A stretch of 64,000 nt of DNA from Agathobaculum sp. NTUH-O15-33 (lineage in GTDB: Bacteria; Bacillota; Clostridia; Oscillospirales; Butyricicoccaceae): positions 1,302,001-1,366,000 of the forward strand of contig NZ_CP136187.1 of the NCBI RefSeq assembly GCF_033193315.1, written 5' to 3'. Shown here one piece after another: positions 43,852-51,976 of this stretch. A program made the translations under genes and the position numbers. Numbering within the stretch: position 1 is the first letter of the stretch; each line of letters begins with the position of its first letter. The notes beneath the pieces are model-generated. The model was not told the origin of the DNA, searched no databases, and was given only the letters and a program-made list of their open reading frames with translations.

Positions 43852-45013
43852 ACAGAAGGTGAATTGCACCGCAGGTGCAAGAGAGGCTGGCCTGGGCCAC
43901 GCAGTATTATCAGCATCTTCCAGTCACAGGTGGCTGGAATGCCCACCCTCGGCTCTGCTCTGTTCCAAGGCAGGAGATACAGCCAGTGAGTTTGCAATGC
44001 AGGGCACCGATGCCCACAGCCTTTGCGAACATAAGCTGAAAACCGCACTGGGACAGAAGTCAAAAGACCCTACGGAGAATTTGCAGTATTTCGATGAAGA
44101 AATGGCAGACTGCTCCGATATGTATGCTCAGTATGTGATGGAGCAGCTTGCGGCGGCAAAGGAAAAGTGCAAAGACCCCATTGTTCTGATTGAACAGCAT
44201 CTCGATTTTTCCAGATGGGTGCCGGAGGGATTTGGCACCGGGGACTGTGTCATCGTATCAGATGAAACCCTTACCGTGATTGATTTCAAGTACGGTGTCG
44301 GAATTTTGGTAGAAGCCGAAAAGAATCCGCAGATGATGTGCTATGCACTGGGAGCCTTACAGCTGTTTGACGGCATCTACGATATTGATTCGGTGACCAT
44401 GACCATCTTCCAGCCGAGAAGGGACAGAGTCAGCACATACACCATTTCCAAGGAAGAACTTCTGGAATGGGCGGATGAGGTGCTTAGTCCCACAGCACAG
44501 CTGGCGGCAAAGGGCGAGGGTGAATACAAAGCCGGAGACCACTGCCAGTTCTGTAAGGTAAAAGCTACCTGCCGAAAGAGAGCCGAATACAATCTTGAAC
44601 TTGCGCGCTACGATTTTGAGATGCCTTCCACACTTGAAGATGATGAGATAGAGGCCATTCTTTCAAAAGTAGACGCACTGGTATCTTGGGCGGGCGATAT
44701 TAAGGAATATGCTTTGCAACAGGCAGTCAGCGGTAAGGAGTGGAAAGACTGGAAGATTGTCGAAGGACGCTCCAACAGAAAATATGTAAATGAAACAACC
44801 GTGGCAGATACGGTCAAGGAAGCAGGATATGACCCATTTGAACATAAGGTTCTGGGGATTACGGCAATGACTAAACTGCTCGGCAAGACAAGATTTGAAG
44901 AACTGCTCTCCGGGTTTATTGAAAAACCGCAGGGCAAGCCAACTTTAGTTCCTATGTCGGACAAGCGTCCGGCAATGAATACAGCAGCAAACGATTTTAA
45001 GGAGGACAAATAA
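43841..45013 (+). CDS. DUF2800 protein (phage PD-(D/E)XK exonuclease-like)
   Basis: A 390-residue protein. The early HAVLSASSSHRWLECPPSA segment is typical of Cas4/RecB-type phage nucleases. Catalytic-type residues follow in GFGTGDCVIVSDETLTVIDFKYG (D...D-x-K), and a four-cysteine-like patch lies at CQFCKVKATCRKRAEY (iron-sulfur or zinc). It probably resects DNA ends for recombination. The next gene encodes its usual partner DUF2815. The start at 43841 has GTGGAGGTGCTTGGAA in front. Confidence 0.85.
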   Translation: MPDKQKVNCTAGAREAGLGHAVLSASSSHRWLECPPSALLCSKAGDTASEFAMQGTDAHSLCEHKLKTALGQKSKDPTENLQYFDEEMADCSDMYAQYVMEQLAAAKEKCKDPIVLIEQHLDFSRWVPEGFGTGDCVIVSDETLTVIDFKYGVGILVEAEKNPQMMCYALGALQLFDGIYDIDSVTMTIFQPRRDRVSTYTISKEELLEWADEVLSPTAQLAAKGEGEYKAGDHCQFCKVKATCRKRAEYNLELARYDFEMPSTLEDDEIEAILSKVDALVSWAGDIKEYALQQAVSGKEWKDWKIVEGRSNRKYVNETTVADTVKEAGYDPFEHKVLGITAMTKLLGKTRFEELLSGFIEKPQGKPTLVPMSDKRPAMNTAANDFKEDK

Positions 45014-45014
45014 T

Positions 45015-45581
45015 ATGTCAAAGAATTATACCAACCCTACCAAGGTTATCACTGGAGTAAACACCCGCTGGTCTTATGCAAATGTGTGGGATGCGAAATC
45101 CATCAACGGCGGCGCACCGAAGTTCAGCGTGAGTCTTATCATCCCGAAGGATGATACTGCAACGGTCAACAAAATCAAGGCGGCTATCCAGTCTGCCTAT
45201 GAGGAAGGTCAATCCAAACTGAAGGGCAATGGCAAGACCGTGCCTGCACTTTCTGTACTTAAGACTCCACTTCGTGACGGCGATCTCGAAAGACCTGATG
45301 ATGAAGCCTATGCAGGTTGCTATTTCGTCAATGCCAACAGTGCATCTGCACCGGGCATCGTAGATGCAGACCGTCAGCCTATCATCGACCGCAGCGAGGT
45401 GTACAGCGGTGTGTATGGTCGTGCCAGCATCAACTTCTATGCCTTCAACTCCAACGGCAATAAGGGTATTGCCTGCGGTCTGAACAATCTTCAGAAAATG
45501 AAAGACGGAGAGCCGCTTGGCGGAAAGAGCCGTGCAGAGGATGACTTTGCAACCGAAGCTGATGAAGATTTTCTCGGATAA
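45015..45581 (+). CDS. DUF2815 protein (phage single-strand DNA-binding/recombination)
   Basis: A 188-residue OB-fold-like protein. NYTNPTKVITGVNTRWSYANVW, then GGAPKFSVSLIIPKDD and VYGRASINFYAFNSNGNKGIACGLNNLQKM are the family's conserved segments, and the tail is acidic (EDDFATEADEDFLG), as in single-strand-binding proteins. It almost abuts the DUF2800 gene, which supports a joint role in phage recombination or replication. Confidence 0.85.
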   Translation: MSKNYTNPTKVITGVNTRWSYANVWDAKSINGGAPKFSVSLIIPKDDTATVNKIKAAIQSAYEEGQSKLKGNGKTVPALSVLKTPLRDGDLERPDDEAYAGCYFVNANSASAPGIVDADRQPIIDRSEVYSGVYGRASINFYAFNSNGNKGIACGLNNLQKMKDGEPLGGKSRAEDDFATEADEDFLG

Positions 45582-45596
45582 GGAGGGCGGATTATT

Positions 45597-45752
45597 ATGA
45601 CTACAGTTCAGAATTTGATGCTTTCCGTGTGTTTCGGTGCTGTGATGGGTACCTTCATTGCAAATGTGGGGTTCATCATCAAGTGTGCAATTGACACCCG
45701 CAAGGAGAAAAAGCGTAAGAAAAATGAAGAGTCTGCTAATAAGGCAGAGTAA
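45597..45752 (+). CDS. Small single-pass membrane protein (51 aa)
   Basis: MTTVQNLMLSVCFGAVMGTF begins a hydrophobic helix that runs to IANVGFIIKC, followed by a strongly basic tail (RKEKKRKKNEES). AAGGAGGGCGGATTATT precedes the ATG. Its position in the operon between DUF2815 and the polymerase supports a real gene. Function unknown. Confidence 0.6.
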   Translation: MTTVQNLMLSVCFGAVMGTFIANVGFIIKCAIDTRKEKKRKKNEESANKAE

Positions 45753-45814
45753 ATGACAGCGGGCGGCGGAGGTGCATTCTTCGCCGCCTTGCTTATATTA
45801 AGGATGGTGACAAT

Positions 45815-47806
45815 ATGGGAAAAATTAATACACTCTCGATTGATATTGAGAGTTACAGCGATGTGGATTTGCAGAAGTGCGGGGTCTATAAATATGCCCA
45901 GTCCCCTAACTTTGAAGTCCTGCTGTTTGGTGTATCAGTCAACGGCGGTAAGGTCACGGTTTATGATCTGGCACAGGGAGAGAAACTGCCGATGGATATT
46001 ATTACGGCACTGACGGATGATACCGTACCCAAATGGGCATTCAATGCGGCTTTCGAGAGGGTCTGTCTTTCGGTGTGGCTGCAAAGGAACTACCCACAGT
46101 GCTTTTGCAGCTACAGCATAAATGAGGATACAGTGGGAGATTATCTTGACCCGGCGGCGTGGAAATGCTCCATGATATGGTCGGCATACATGGGACTGCC
46201 ATTATCCCTTGCCGGGGCCGGTACGGTGCTTGGGCTGGAAGAACAGAAGCTGAAGGAAGGCAAAGACCTCATCCGATATTTCTGTGTTCCCTGCAAGCCG
46301 ACTAAGGTCAATGGCGGCAGGACACGCAATCTGCCGGAGCATGATATGGAAAAGTGGAATCTGTTCAAGTTCTATAACAAGCGGGATGTTGAAGTGGAAA
46401 TGTCCATACAGGACAGACTGAAAAAATATCCTGTGCCGGATTTCGTGTGGGAGGAATACCATCTCGACCAAGAAATCAATGACCGTGGGATTGCCCTTGA
46501 TATGGATGTGGTGGAGAATGCCATTGCTTTTGATGCGAAGTCCAAAGCGGAACTGGCAGAAAAAATGCAGGAACTGACTGACCTTGATAACCCCAACTCT
46601 GTGGTGCAGATGAAGCAGTGGCTTGCGGATAATGGTCTGGAGATGGACAGCCTTGGGAAAAAGGAAGTGGCACAGGCGGTCAAGACTGCTCCCAAGGAAC
46701 TGGCGGAGGTTCTGACCCTGCGGCAGCAGTTATCCAAATCTTCTGTAAAGAAGTATCAGGCGATGCAGAATGCAGTCTGTGAGGACGGCAGGGCGAGAGG
46801 AATGTTTCAGTTTTACGGGGCCAATCGCAGCGGCCGATGGGCAGGCAGAATGATACAGCTACAAAATCTGCCCCAGAACCATATGCCGGATTTGGAACAG
46901 GCTCGTGGTCTTGTGGAGTCCGGCAATTATGATGCAATGGAACTTTTATATGATGATATCCCGGATACTCTGTCGCAGCTCATCCGCACAGCCTTTGTGC
47001 CGAGAGCCGGGATGAAATTTGTGGTGGCGGACTTCTCTGCAATTGAAGCAAGGGTGCTTTCGTACCTTGCCAAGGAAAGCTGGCGAAGCGAGGTCTTTCA
47101 GAATAACGGTGACATTTATTGTGCATCGGCATCTGCCATGTTCGGTGTTCCTGTTGAAAAGCATGGTGTCAACGGGCATCTTCGTCAGAAGGGCAAAATC
47201 GCAGAATTGGCGCTTGGCTACGGCGGTTCGGTCGGCGCATTAAAAGCGATGGGTGCCTTGGATATGGGACTTAAGGAGGAAGAACTCCAGCCGCTGGTGG
47301 ATTCATGGAGAGCCGCCAATCCTAACATCGTGCGTTTCTGGTGGGATGTTGACCGCTGTGTGAAGGATACTGTCAAAAACAGAGTGACCACGGAGACACA
47401 CGGCATTCGCTTTTTCTACCAGAGCGGGATGCTGTTCATTCAGCTGCCAAGCGGCAGACGGCTTTCCTATGTGAAACCGCGCATGGGAGAGAATCGTTTC
47501 GGCGGTGAGGCTGTGACTTACGAAGGTGTGGGCGGCACGAAGAAATGGGAACGCATCGAAAGCTACGGTCCCAAGTTCGTGGAGAATATCGTGCAGGCAA
47601 TCAGTCGTGACATTCTTGCTTATGCTATGCGAACCTTGTCCCACTGCTTTATCTGCGGTCATGTTCATGATGAACTGATTATTGAGTGCAGCACGGGAGT
47701 TTCCCTTGATGCGGTGTGTGAGCAGATGGGCAGGACTCCGCCCTGGATTTCAGGGCTTCTGCTCCGTGCGGACGGGTATGAATGCAGCTTCTATAAAAAA
47801 GATTAA
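45815..47806 (+). CDS. Phage DNA polymerase, family A
   Basis: A 663-residue T7-type polymerase. The 3'-5' exonuclease domain starts at LSIDIESYSD (Asp10, Glu12). The polymerase domain holds motif A VVADFSAIEARVLSYLA near 402-418, motif B KGKIAELALGYGGSVGALKAMG near 455 and motif C HVHDELIIEC near 616-625. The length and order are normal for the compact phage pol I group. It replicates the phage genome together with the primase-helicase at 49186. Confidence 0.93.
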   Translation: MGKINTLSIDIESYSDVDLQKCGVYKYAQSPNFEVLLFGVSVNGGKVTVYDLAQGEKLPMDIITALTDDTVPKWAFNAAFERVCLSVWLQRNYPQCFCSYSINEDTVGDYLDPAAWKCSMIWSAYMGLPLSLAGAGTVLGLEEQKLKEGKDLIRYFCVPCKPTKVNGGRTRNLPEHDMEKWNLFKFYNKRDVEVEMSIQDRLKKYPVPDFVWEEYHLDQEINDRGIALDMDVVENAIAFDAKSKAELAEKMQELTDLDNPNSVVQMKQWLADNGLEMDSLGKKEVAQAVKTAPKELAEVLTLRQQLSKSSVKKYQAMQNAVCEDGRARGMFQFYGANRSGRWAGRMIQLQNLPQNHMPDLEQARGLVESGNYDAMELLYDDIPDTLSQLIRTAFVPRAGMKFVVADFSAIEARVLSYLAKESWRSEVFQNNGDIYCASASAMFGVPVEKHGVNGHLRQKGKIAELALGYGGSVGALKAMGALDMGLKEEELQPLVDSWRAANPNIVRFWWDVDRCVKDTVKNRVTTETHGIRFFYQSGMLFIQLPSGRRLSYVKPRMGENRFGGEAVTYEGVGGTKKWERIESYGPKFVENIVQAISRDILAYAMRTLSHCFICGHVHDELIIECSTGVSLDAVCEQMGRTPPWISGLLLRADGYECSFYKKD

Positions 47807-47811
47807 AAATA

Positions 47812-47888
47812 CGGTTCTTAAAGTTTAGGGTTTTGTCCTTTCACTATCAGAGGGCAAGACCCTACTTTTATGGAAGGACGGTATTTTT
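47812..47888 (+). promoter_or_regulatory. Structured leader, family A, second copy
   Basis: CGGTTCTTAAA (47812-47822), TAGGGT (47826-47831), GTCCTTTC (47835-47842), ACCCTA (47859-47864) and GGAAGGAC (47872-47879). TAGGGT pairs with ACCCTA; GTCCTTTC pairs with GGAAGGAC, which contains the ribosome-binding site of the Rha gene. Compared with 43244-43319 the first stem has changed on both sides while pairing is kept. Confidence 0.6.
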
Positions 47889-48554
47889 ATGAAAGAACTG
47901 ATACCAAAAGACGAATACGGCATCTTTGCCGATGCTCATGACACAGCGAGGGCGGACAGCCTGTTTGTGGCAGATTTCTTTGAGAAAAGGCATGACCATG
48001 TTCTTAGAGATATTGCAAAAATCACTGCCCCCAAATCTGGGTTGAGTGAGGAGTTTGTAAAAGGCAATTTCGCAGCTGATAAATACCACGATGCTACGGG
48101 CAGAAAACTTCCGTGCTATCAAATGACCCGTGACGGATTCACGATGCTAGTTATGGGATATACAGGCACAAAGGCTATGAAGTTTAAGGAACTCTACATT
48201 AAGCGTTTCAATGAGATGAATAAATTCATCAAAACACTGGTTTCCGCAAGACAGGAGTTTCCGCTTCTTACGGCAAACATTAAGCTGCTCCACGATACTC
48301 CGAAGCCTTACCATTTCAGCAACGAATGCGATATGTTAAACCGCATTGTGCTGGATATGACCGCAAAGCAGTTCAGACTTGCAAACGGCATTGAAAAGGG
48401 CAAAAGCATCAGACCGTACTTGTCAAAGGAACAGATTGATATGCTGGAAACTTTGCAGAAGGTCGATGTTGGACTGCTTGTGGCGTTTCCAAATTATGAA
48501 GACCGCAAACGCCATCTGGAATGGTACAAAACCAAATTAGAGGAGGACAAATAA
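47889..48554 (+). CDS. Phage Rha family regulatory protein
   Basis: A 221-residue protein. The N-terminal Rha domain is clear: RADSLFVADFFEKRHDHVLRDI, YHDATGRKLPCYQMTRDGFTMLVMGYTGTKAMKFKELYIKRFNEM. The C-terminal half (FSNECDMLNRIVLDMTAKQF, IRPYLSKEQIDMLETLQ) is of the kind fused to Rha or antirepressor domains. Such proteins affect phage development or antagonise repressors. It has its own structured leader, so its translation may be controlled separately. Confidence 0.85.
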   Translation: MKELIPKDEYGIFADAHDTARADSLFVADFFEKRHDHVLRDIAKITAPKSGLSEEFVKGNFAADKYHDATGRKLPCYQMTRDGFTMLVMGYTGTKAMKFKELYIKRFNEMNKFIKTLVSARQEFPLLTANIKLLHDTPKPYHFSNECDMLNRIVLDMTAKQFRLANGIEKGKSIRPYLSKEQIDMLETLQKVDVGLLVAFPNYEDRKRHLEWYKTKLEEDK

Positions 48555-48556
48555 GT

Positions 48557-48781
48557 ATGTTTTATGTGAAAGAACAGCTGAATGATGCGATGGAAGTTTC
48601 CATTGAAATTAACGATGAGAATGTTTTCTGCCGCTGTCCGCACTGCGGCTCGGAGGTGCAGGTTGACCTTGCAGAGGTGTTTGCTGATGGCGAGATTGAC
48701 CTTTTCGGTACGGCGGTGATGTGCGATAACTGCAGCAGAAAAATAATGGGAGGTAAGCCTTGTGGGTGTGAGCAGGTATAA
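48557..48781 (+). CDS. Small zinc-ribbon protein (74 aa)
   Basis: CRCPHCGSEVQVDL and MCDNCSRKIMGGKPC give a four-cysteine zinc ribbon. The N-terminus is MFYVKEQLNDAMEVSI. AGAGGAGGACAAATAAGT precedes the ATG. It overlaps the next gene by 20 bases. Probably a small phage nucleic-acid- or protein-binding factor. Confidence 0.65.
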   Translation: MFYVKEQLNDAMEVSIEINDENVFCRCPHCGSEVQVDLAEVFADGEIDLFGTAVMCDNCSRKIMGGKPCGCEQV

Positions 48782-49193
48782 CAGCGAAGGCTATCCTGAT
48801 CCAACCGCCTGCGGTGCCTTATCCAATATTGAAAAGGAAACGAGGGCGGCAAGAGCATACAGACCAATGGTGTATGTATGTTCCCCGTTTTCGGGAAATG
48901 TTGCCGGGAACATTGCAAATGCACGAAAGTACAGCCGTTTTGTTGTGGAGCAGGGGTATATCCCCATTGCTCCGCATTTGCTGTTTCCGCAGTTTCTTAA
49001 CGATAACGATTTAACGGAACGTGAACTGGGGCTGCATTTCGGAAATGTGCTGATGAGCCACTGCAGCGAGGTGTGGGTGTTCGGAGAAACAATATCAGCC
49101 GGAATGAATGCTGAAATCAGGAGAGCCAAGAGAAAAAATTACAAACTGCGATATTTCGGCAGTGATTTGAAGGAGGTAAACATTGATGCGTGA
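48762..49193 (+). CDS. DUF4406/DUF7768-like nucleoside deoxyribosyltransferase-fold protein
   Basis: A 143-residue protein with MVYVCSPFSGNVAGNIANARKYSRFVVEQGYIPIAPHLLF, then VWVFGETISAGMNAEIRRAKR. This is the fold of nucleoside 2-deoxyribosyltransferases (SPFSG start, conserved G.S.GM.AE motif with a Glu). Phages use such enzymes in nucleotide salvage or modification; activity here is inferred. The start is GTG at 48762 with GGGAGG 8 bases before. Confidence 0.75.
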   Translation: MGVSRYNSEGYPDPTACGALSNIEKETRAARAYRPMVYVCSPFSGNVAGNIANARKYSRFVVEQGYIPIAPHLLFPQFLNDNDLTERELGLHFGNVLMSHCSEVWVFGETISAGMNAEIRRAKRKNYKLRYFGSDLKEVNIDA

Positions 49194-51528
49194 TTTGAAT
49201 ATTGCCTATGGCAACAGCAGGACGGCAAAGCAGTGGAGCAATAAGACCATCCGCTTTGCCGATTTGAAGGAACGTCTGAAAACAACCATCAGAACCTCGG
49301 ATTCGGCGGAGGAATATGCCAAGTTTACCAAGGCACAGCGTGATGCCGTAAAAGACCACGGAGGTTTCGTTGCCGGGATACTGAAGGGCGGCAGACGAAA
49401 GATTGATACCGTGGAGTCCCGTTCTATGGTGGCGCTGGATGGAGATAGAATCGATGCGGAATTTCTGAAGGATTACGAGAAGAATGCACCCTACACCTCT
49501 GCCCTTTACACTACCCACAGCCATACAGATGAAAATCCGAGAGTGCGTCTGGTATTCCCGCTTACAAGGGATGTGACCTCCGAGGAATATGTAGCGGTGG
49601 CACGGTATCTGGCACAGTCACTGGGCATGGATTATTTTGATGAATGCTCCTATCAGCCGAATCAGCTGATGTACTGGCCAAGCACTCCGTCAAACGGTGT
49701 ATTTGTGTATAAGGAAATCGACAAGGACTGGCTTGACCCGGATGAGATTCTATCGGTGCACCCGGAATGGACAGATCCTACCAGACTCCCTACCTCATCA
49801 AGGGAGAGCAAGGCAAATACAGCCAGTTTCAAAAAGGTGCAGGATCCGCTTGGAAAAGAAGGTGTGGTGGGTCTTTTCAACAGGGTCTACTTCCCTGTGA
49901 ACCTTGCTGTGGATGAGTTCCTTTCCAACATTTATGAGCCGACCGACACGGACATCCGCTACCATCTTATTGAATCCAGCAGTATGGCAGGTGTGGAAAT
50001 CAAGGAGAACGGAAAGTTCGTCTACAGCCACCATGCCAAAGACCCTGCCTACCTAAAGCTGTGCAATGCCTTTGATATCGTCCGTATCCATAAATTTGGC
50101 GATGATGATAATAAATCATTCAAGAGTATGTGCGAATTTGCAATGAAGCAGGAAAAAGTGAAACTCCGTGCTTTGGAAGAAAGGCAGTTACAGATAGACG
50201 AGGACTTTGCAGATGAGTCGGACTGGAGGTCAAAACTCCGCTATATGCCGAGAAGCAAGTGCCTTGAAAACAGTGTGTGGAATCTGATGCTGATTTTAAA
50301 TAATGATCCTGACTTTGCCAATATCGCATATAACGAAATGGCGGGAAGGATTGAAATCACAGGCACGGTGCCGTGGGAGCGTCCTATGGACAACAAGTTC
50401 TGGCGGGATGCAGATACTGCACAGATGAAGGCACTCATTGATATTAAATATCAGTCCTTCTCCAGCCGCAATCACGATGTGGCTTTTACGAAAATTGTAG
50501 AGGACAGGCATTTCCATCCTGCAAGGGAGTATTTTGAGAATCTGCCGGAATGGGATCGTGTAACAAGAGTGGAAAATCTGCTGATTGATTATTTTGGTGC
50601 AGAGGACAATTCCTACACAAAAGCGGCAATACGAAAAACGCTGATTGCAGCGGTGGCAAGAACCTATCATCCGGGTATCAAGTTTGATAGTGCCTTAATC
50701 TTGGTGGGCGCACAGGGCATCGGCAAGTCTACCTTCTTTTCCAAACTGGCGGGCAGTTGGTTTTCCGATAGTCTGACTCTTACAGATATGAAGGACAAAG
50801 CAGGTGCGGAGAAACTGCAGGGATTTCTGATTCTGGAGCTGGGAGAAATGGCTGGAATGAAAAAGGTGGATATTGAAACCATCAAATCCTTCTTAAGTCG
50901 CACCGATGATATTTACCGCCCGTCCTATGGCAGAGTGGTGGAAAGCCATCCGAGACAGTGTATTGTGGTCGGTTCTACCAATGCGGAGAATGGATTCCTT
51001 CGTGATATTACGGGCAATCGCCGTTTTTGGCCTGTGAATGTATGTGGTGATTCCGCTAAGAAATCGTGGCAGTTAAAAGCCGATGAGGTATCGCAAATTT
51101 GGGCGGAAGTTCTCTATCTGTATAAGCAGGGTGAGAACCTGTTCCTTGAGGGTAAGGAAGCCGTAATTGCAGAGGAGCAGCAGAGACAGGCAATGGAAAC
51201 AGATGAAAGACAGGGACTGGTGGAGAATTATCTGAATACACTGCTCCCGGATAACTGGGATGCCATGAGTCTGTTTGAGCGAAAGAACTTTTTAAGCCGC
51301 GATGATTTCGGCGGGACGAAAGCTGGTACTGTGGAAAGAACGCAGGTAAGTAATGCGGAAATCTGGTGCGAATGTTTCGGCTGCAGTTTGTCTGCCATTA
51401 AAGCATCCGACTCCTATGCGATAGCGGCTATTATGATGAAGATCGAGGGGTGGGGAAAAAGCGGCAAACGAAAAAAGATACCGTTGTATGGTCAGCAGAG
51501 AATGTATGAAAGGTTGTCACAGCCGTAA
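49186..51528 (+). CDS. Phage primase-helicase (virulence-associated E type)
   Basis: A 780-residue protein. The N-terminal third resembles primase/AEP-like parts of such proteins (SRSMVALDGDRIDAEF, HSHTDENPRVRLVFPL, QPNQLMYWPS). The C-terminal half is the VapE ATPase: Walker A LVGAQGIGKSTFFSKL near 507, LILELGEMAGMKKVD, DDIYRPSYGR and GSTNAENGFLRDITGNRRFWPV. It primes and unwinds DNA at the phage origin. The start ATG at 49186 has AGGAGG 9 bases before; a TTG one codon earlier is less likely. Confidence 0.88.
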   Translation: MRDLNIAYGNSRTAKQWSNKTIRFADLKERLKTTIRTSDSAEEYAKFTKAQRDAVKDHGGFVAGILKGGRRKIDTVESRSMVALDGDRIDAEFLKDYEKNAPYTSALYTTHSHTDENPRVRLVFPLTRDVTSEEYVAVARYLAQSLGMDYFDECSYQPNQLMYWPSTPSNGVFVYKEIDKDWLDPDEILSVHPEWTDPTRLPTSSRESKANTASFKKVQDPLGKEGVVGLFNRVYFPVNLAVDEFLSNIYEPTDTDIRYHLIESSSMAGVEIKENGKFVYSHHAKDPAYLKLCNAFDIVRIHKFGDDDNKSFKSMCEFAMKQEKVKLRALEERQLQIDEDFADESDWRSKLRYMPRSKCLENSVWNLMLILNNDPDFANIAYNEMAGRIEITGTVPWERPMDNKFWRDADTAQMKALIDIKYQSFSSRNHDVAFTKIVEDRHFHPAREYFENLPEWDRVTRVENLLIDYFGAEDNSYTKAAIRKTLIAAVARTYHPGIKFDSALILVGAQGIGKSTFFSKLAGSWFSDSLTLTDMKDKAGAEKLQGFLILELGEMAGMKKVDIETIKSFLSRTDDIYRPSYGRVVESHPRQCIVVGSTNAENGFLRDITGNRRFWPVNVCGDSAKKSWQLKADEVSQIWAEVLYLYKQGENLFLEGKEAVIAEEQQRQAMETDERQGLVENYLNTLLPDNWDAMSLFERKNFLSRDDFGGTKAGTVERTQVSNAEIWCECFGCSLSAIKASDSYAIAAIMMKIEGWGKSGKRKKIPLYGQQRMYERLSQP

Positions 51529-51559
51529 AACGGCATAAACAAAGGATTTTTTGACCTCG

Positions 51560-51679
51560 TATGACAATTATGACAACTACTATATATAGATTAAAATATA
51601 TGAATTATTGATATGAGTGTATGTCTATACGCACGTAAGGATTATATAGGAAATGCTGTCATACTTGTCATGTTGTCAT
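51560..51679. other. Candidate phage replication origin (iterons around an AT-rich segment)
   Basis: Two ATGACAA motifs in direct order (51561-51567, 51570-51576) lie on the left. Three copies of the inverse TGTCAT (from 51657, 51667 and 51675) lie on the right. Between them is a stretch rich in A/T (TATATATAGATTAAAATATA and more, 51580-51650). It directly follows the primase-helicase gene, a common place for phage origins. It could also be an operator region. Confidence 0.45.
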
Positions 51680-51694
51680 TTTTTAGGAGGAAAT

Positions 51695-51976
51695 ATGAGA
51701 GAAAAAATCATAGAACAGAAACTTGTAACAGCGGTAAAAAAGCATGGCGAGATATGTCCGAAGTACGTATCTCCCGGCTTCGATGGTATGCCAGACCGCT
51801 TGGTTCTTCTTCCACATGGCAGGTTCGCCTTTGTGGAAGTAAAAGCACCGGGAGAAAAACCAAGACCCTTGCAGCTGGCAAGGCACAGATTACTGAGTCG
51901 TCTGGGATTTCGTGTGTATGTCCTTGACAGCGAGGAGCAGATTGGAGGGATTATCGATGCAGTACAATCCACATAG
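51695..51976 (+). CDS. VRR-NUC domain nuclease (93 aa)
   Basis: A minimal VRR-NUC protein: KIIEQKLVTAVKKHG (first Glu), SPGFDGMPDRLVLL (Gly-x-Pro-Asp), FAFVEVKAPGEKPRPLQ (Glu-x-Lys) and QLARHRLLSRLGF. It is a Holliday-junction or structure-specific nuclease in phage replication and usually lies, as here, directly before a SNF2 helicase. AGGAGGAAAT precedes the ATG at 51695; the gene overlaps the helicase gene by 20 bases. Confidence 0.88.
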   Translation: MREKIIEQKLVTAVKKHGEICPKYVSPGFDGMPDRLVLLPHGRFAFVEVKAPGEKPRPLQLARHRLLSRLGFRVYVLDSEEQIGGIIDAVQST

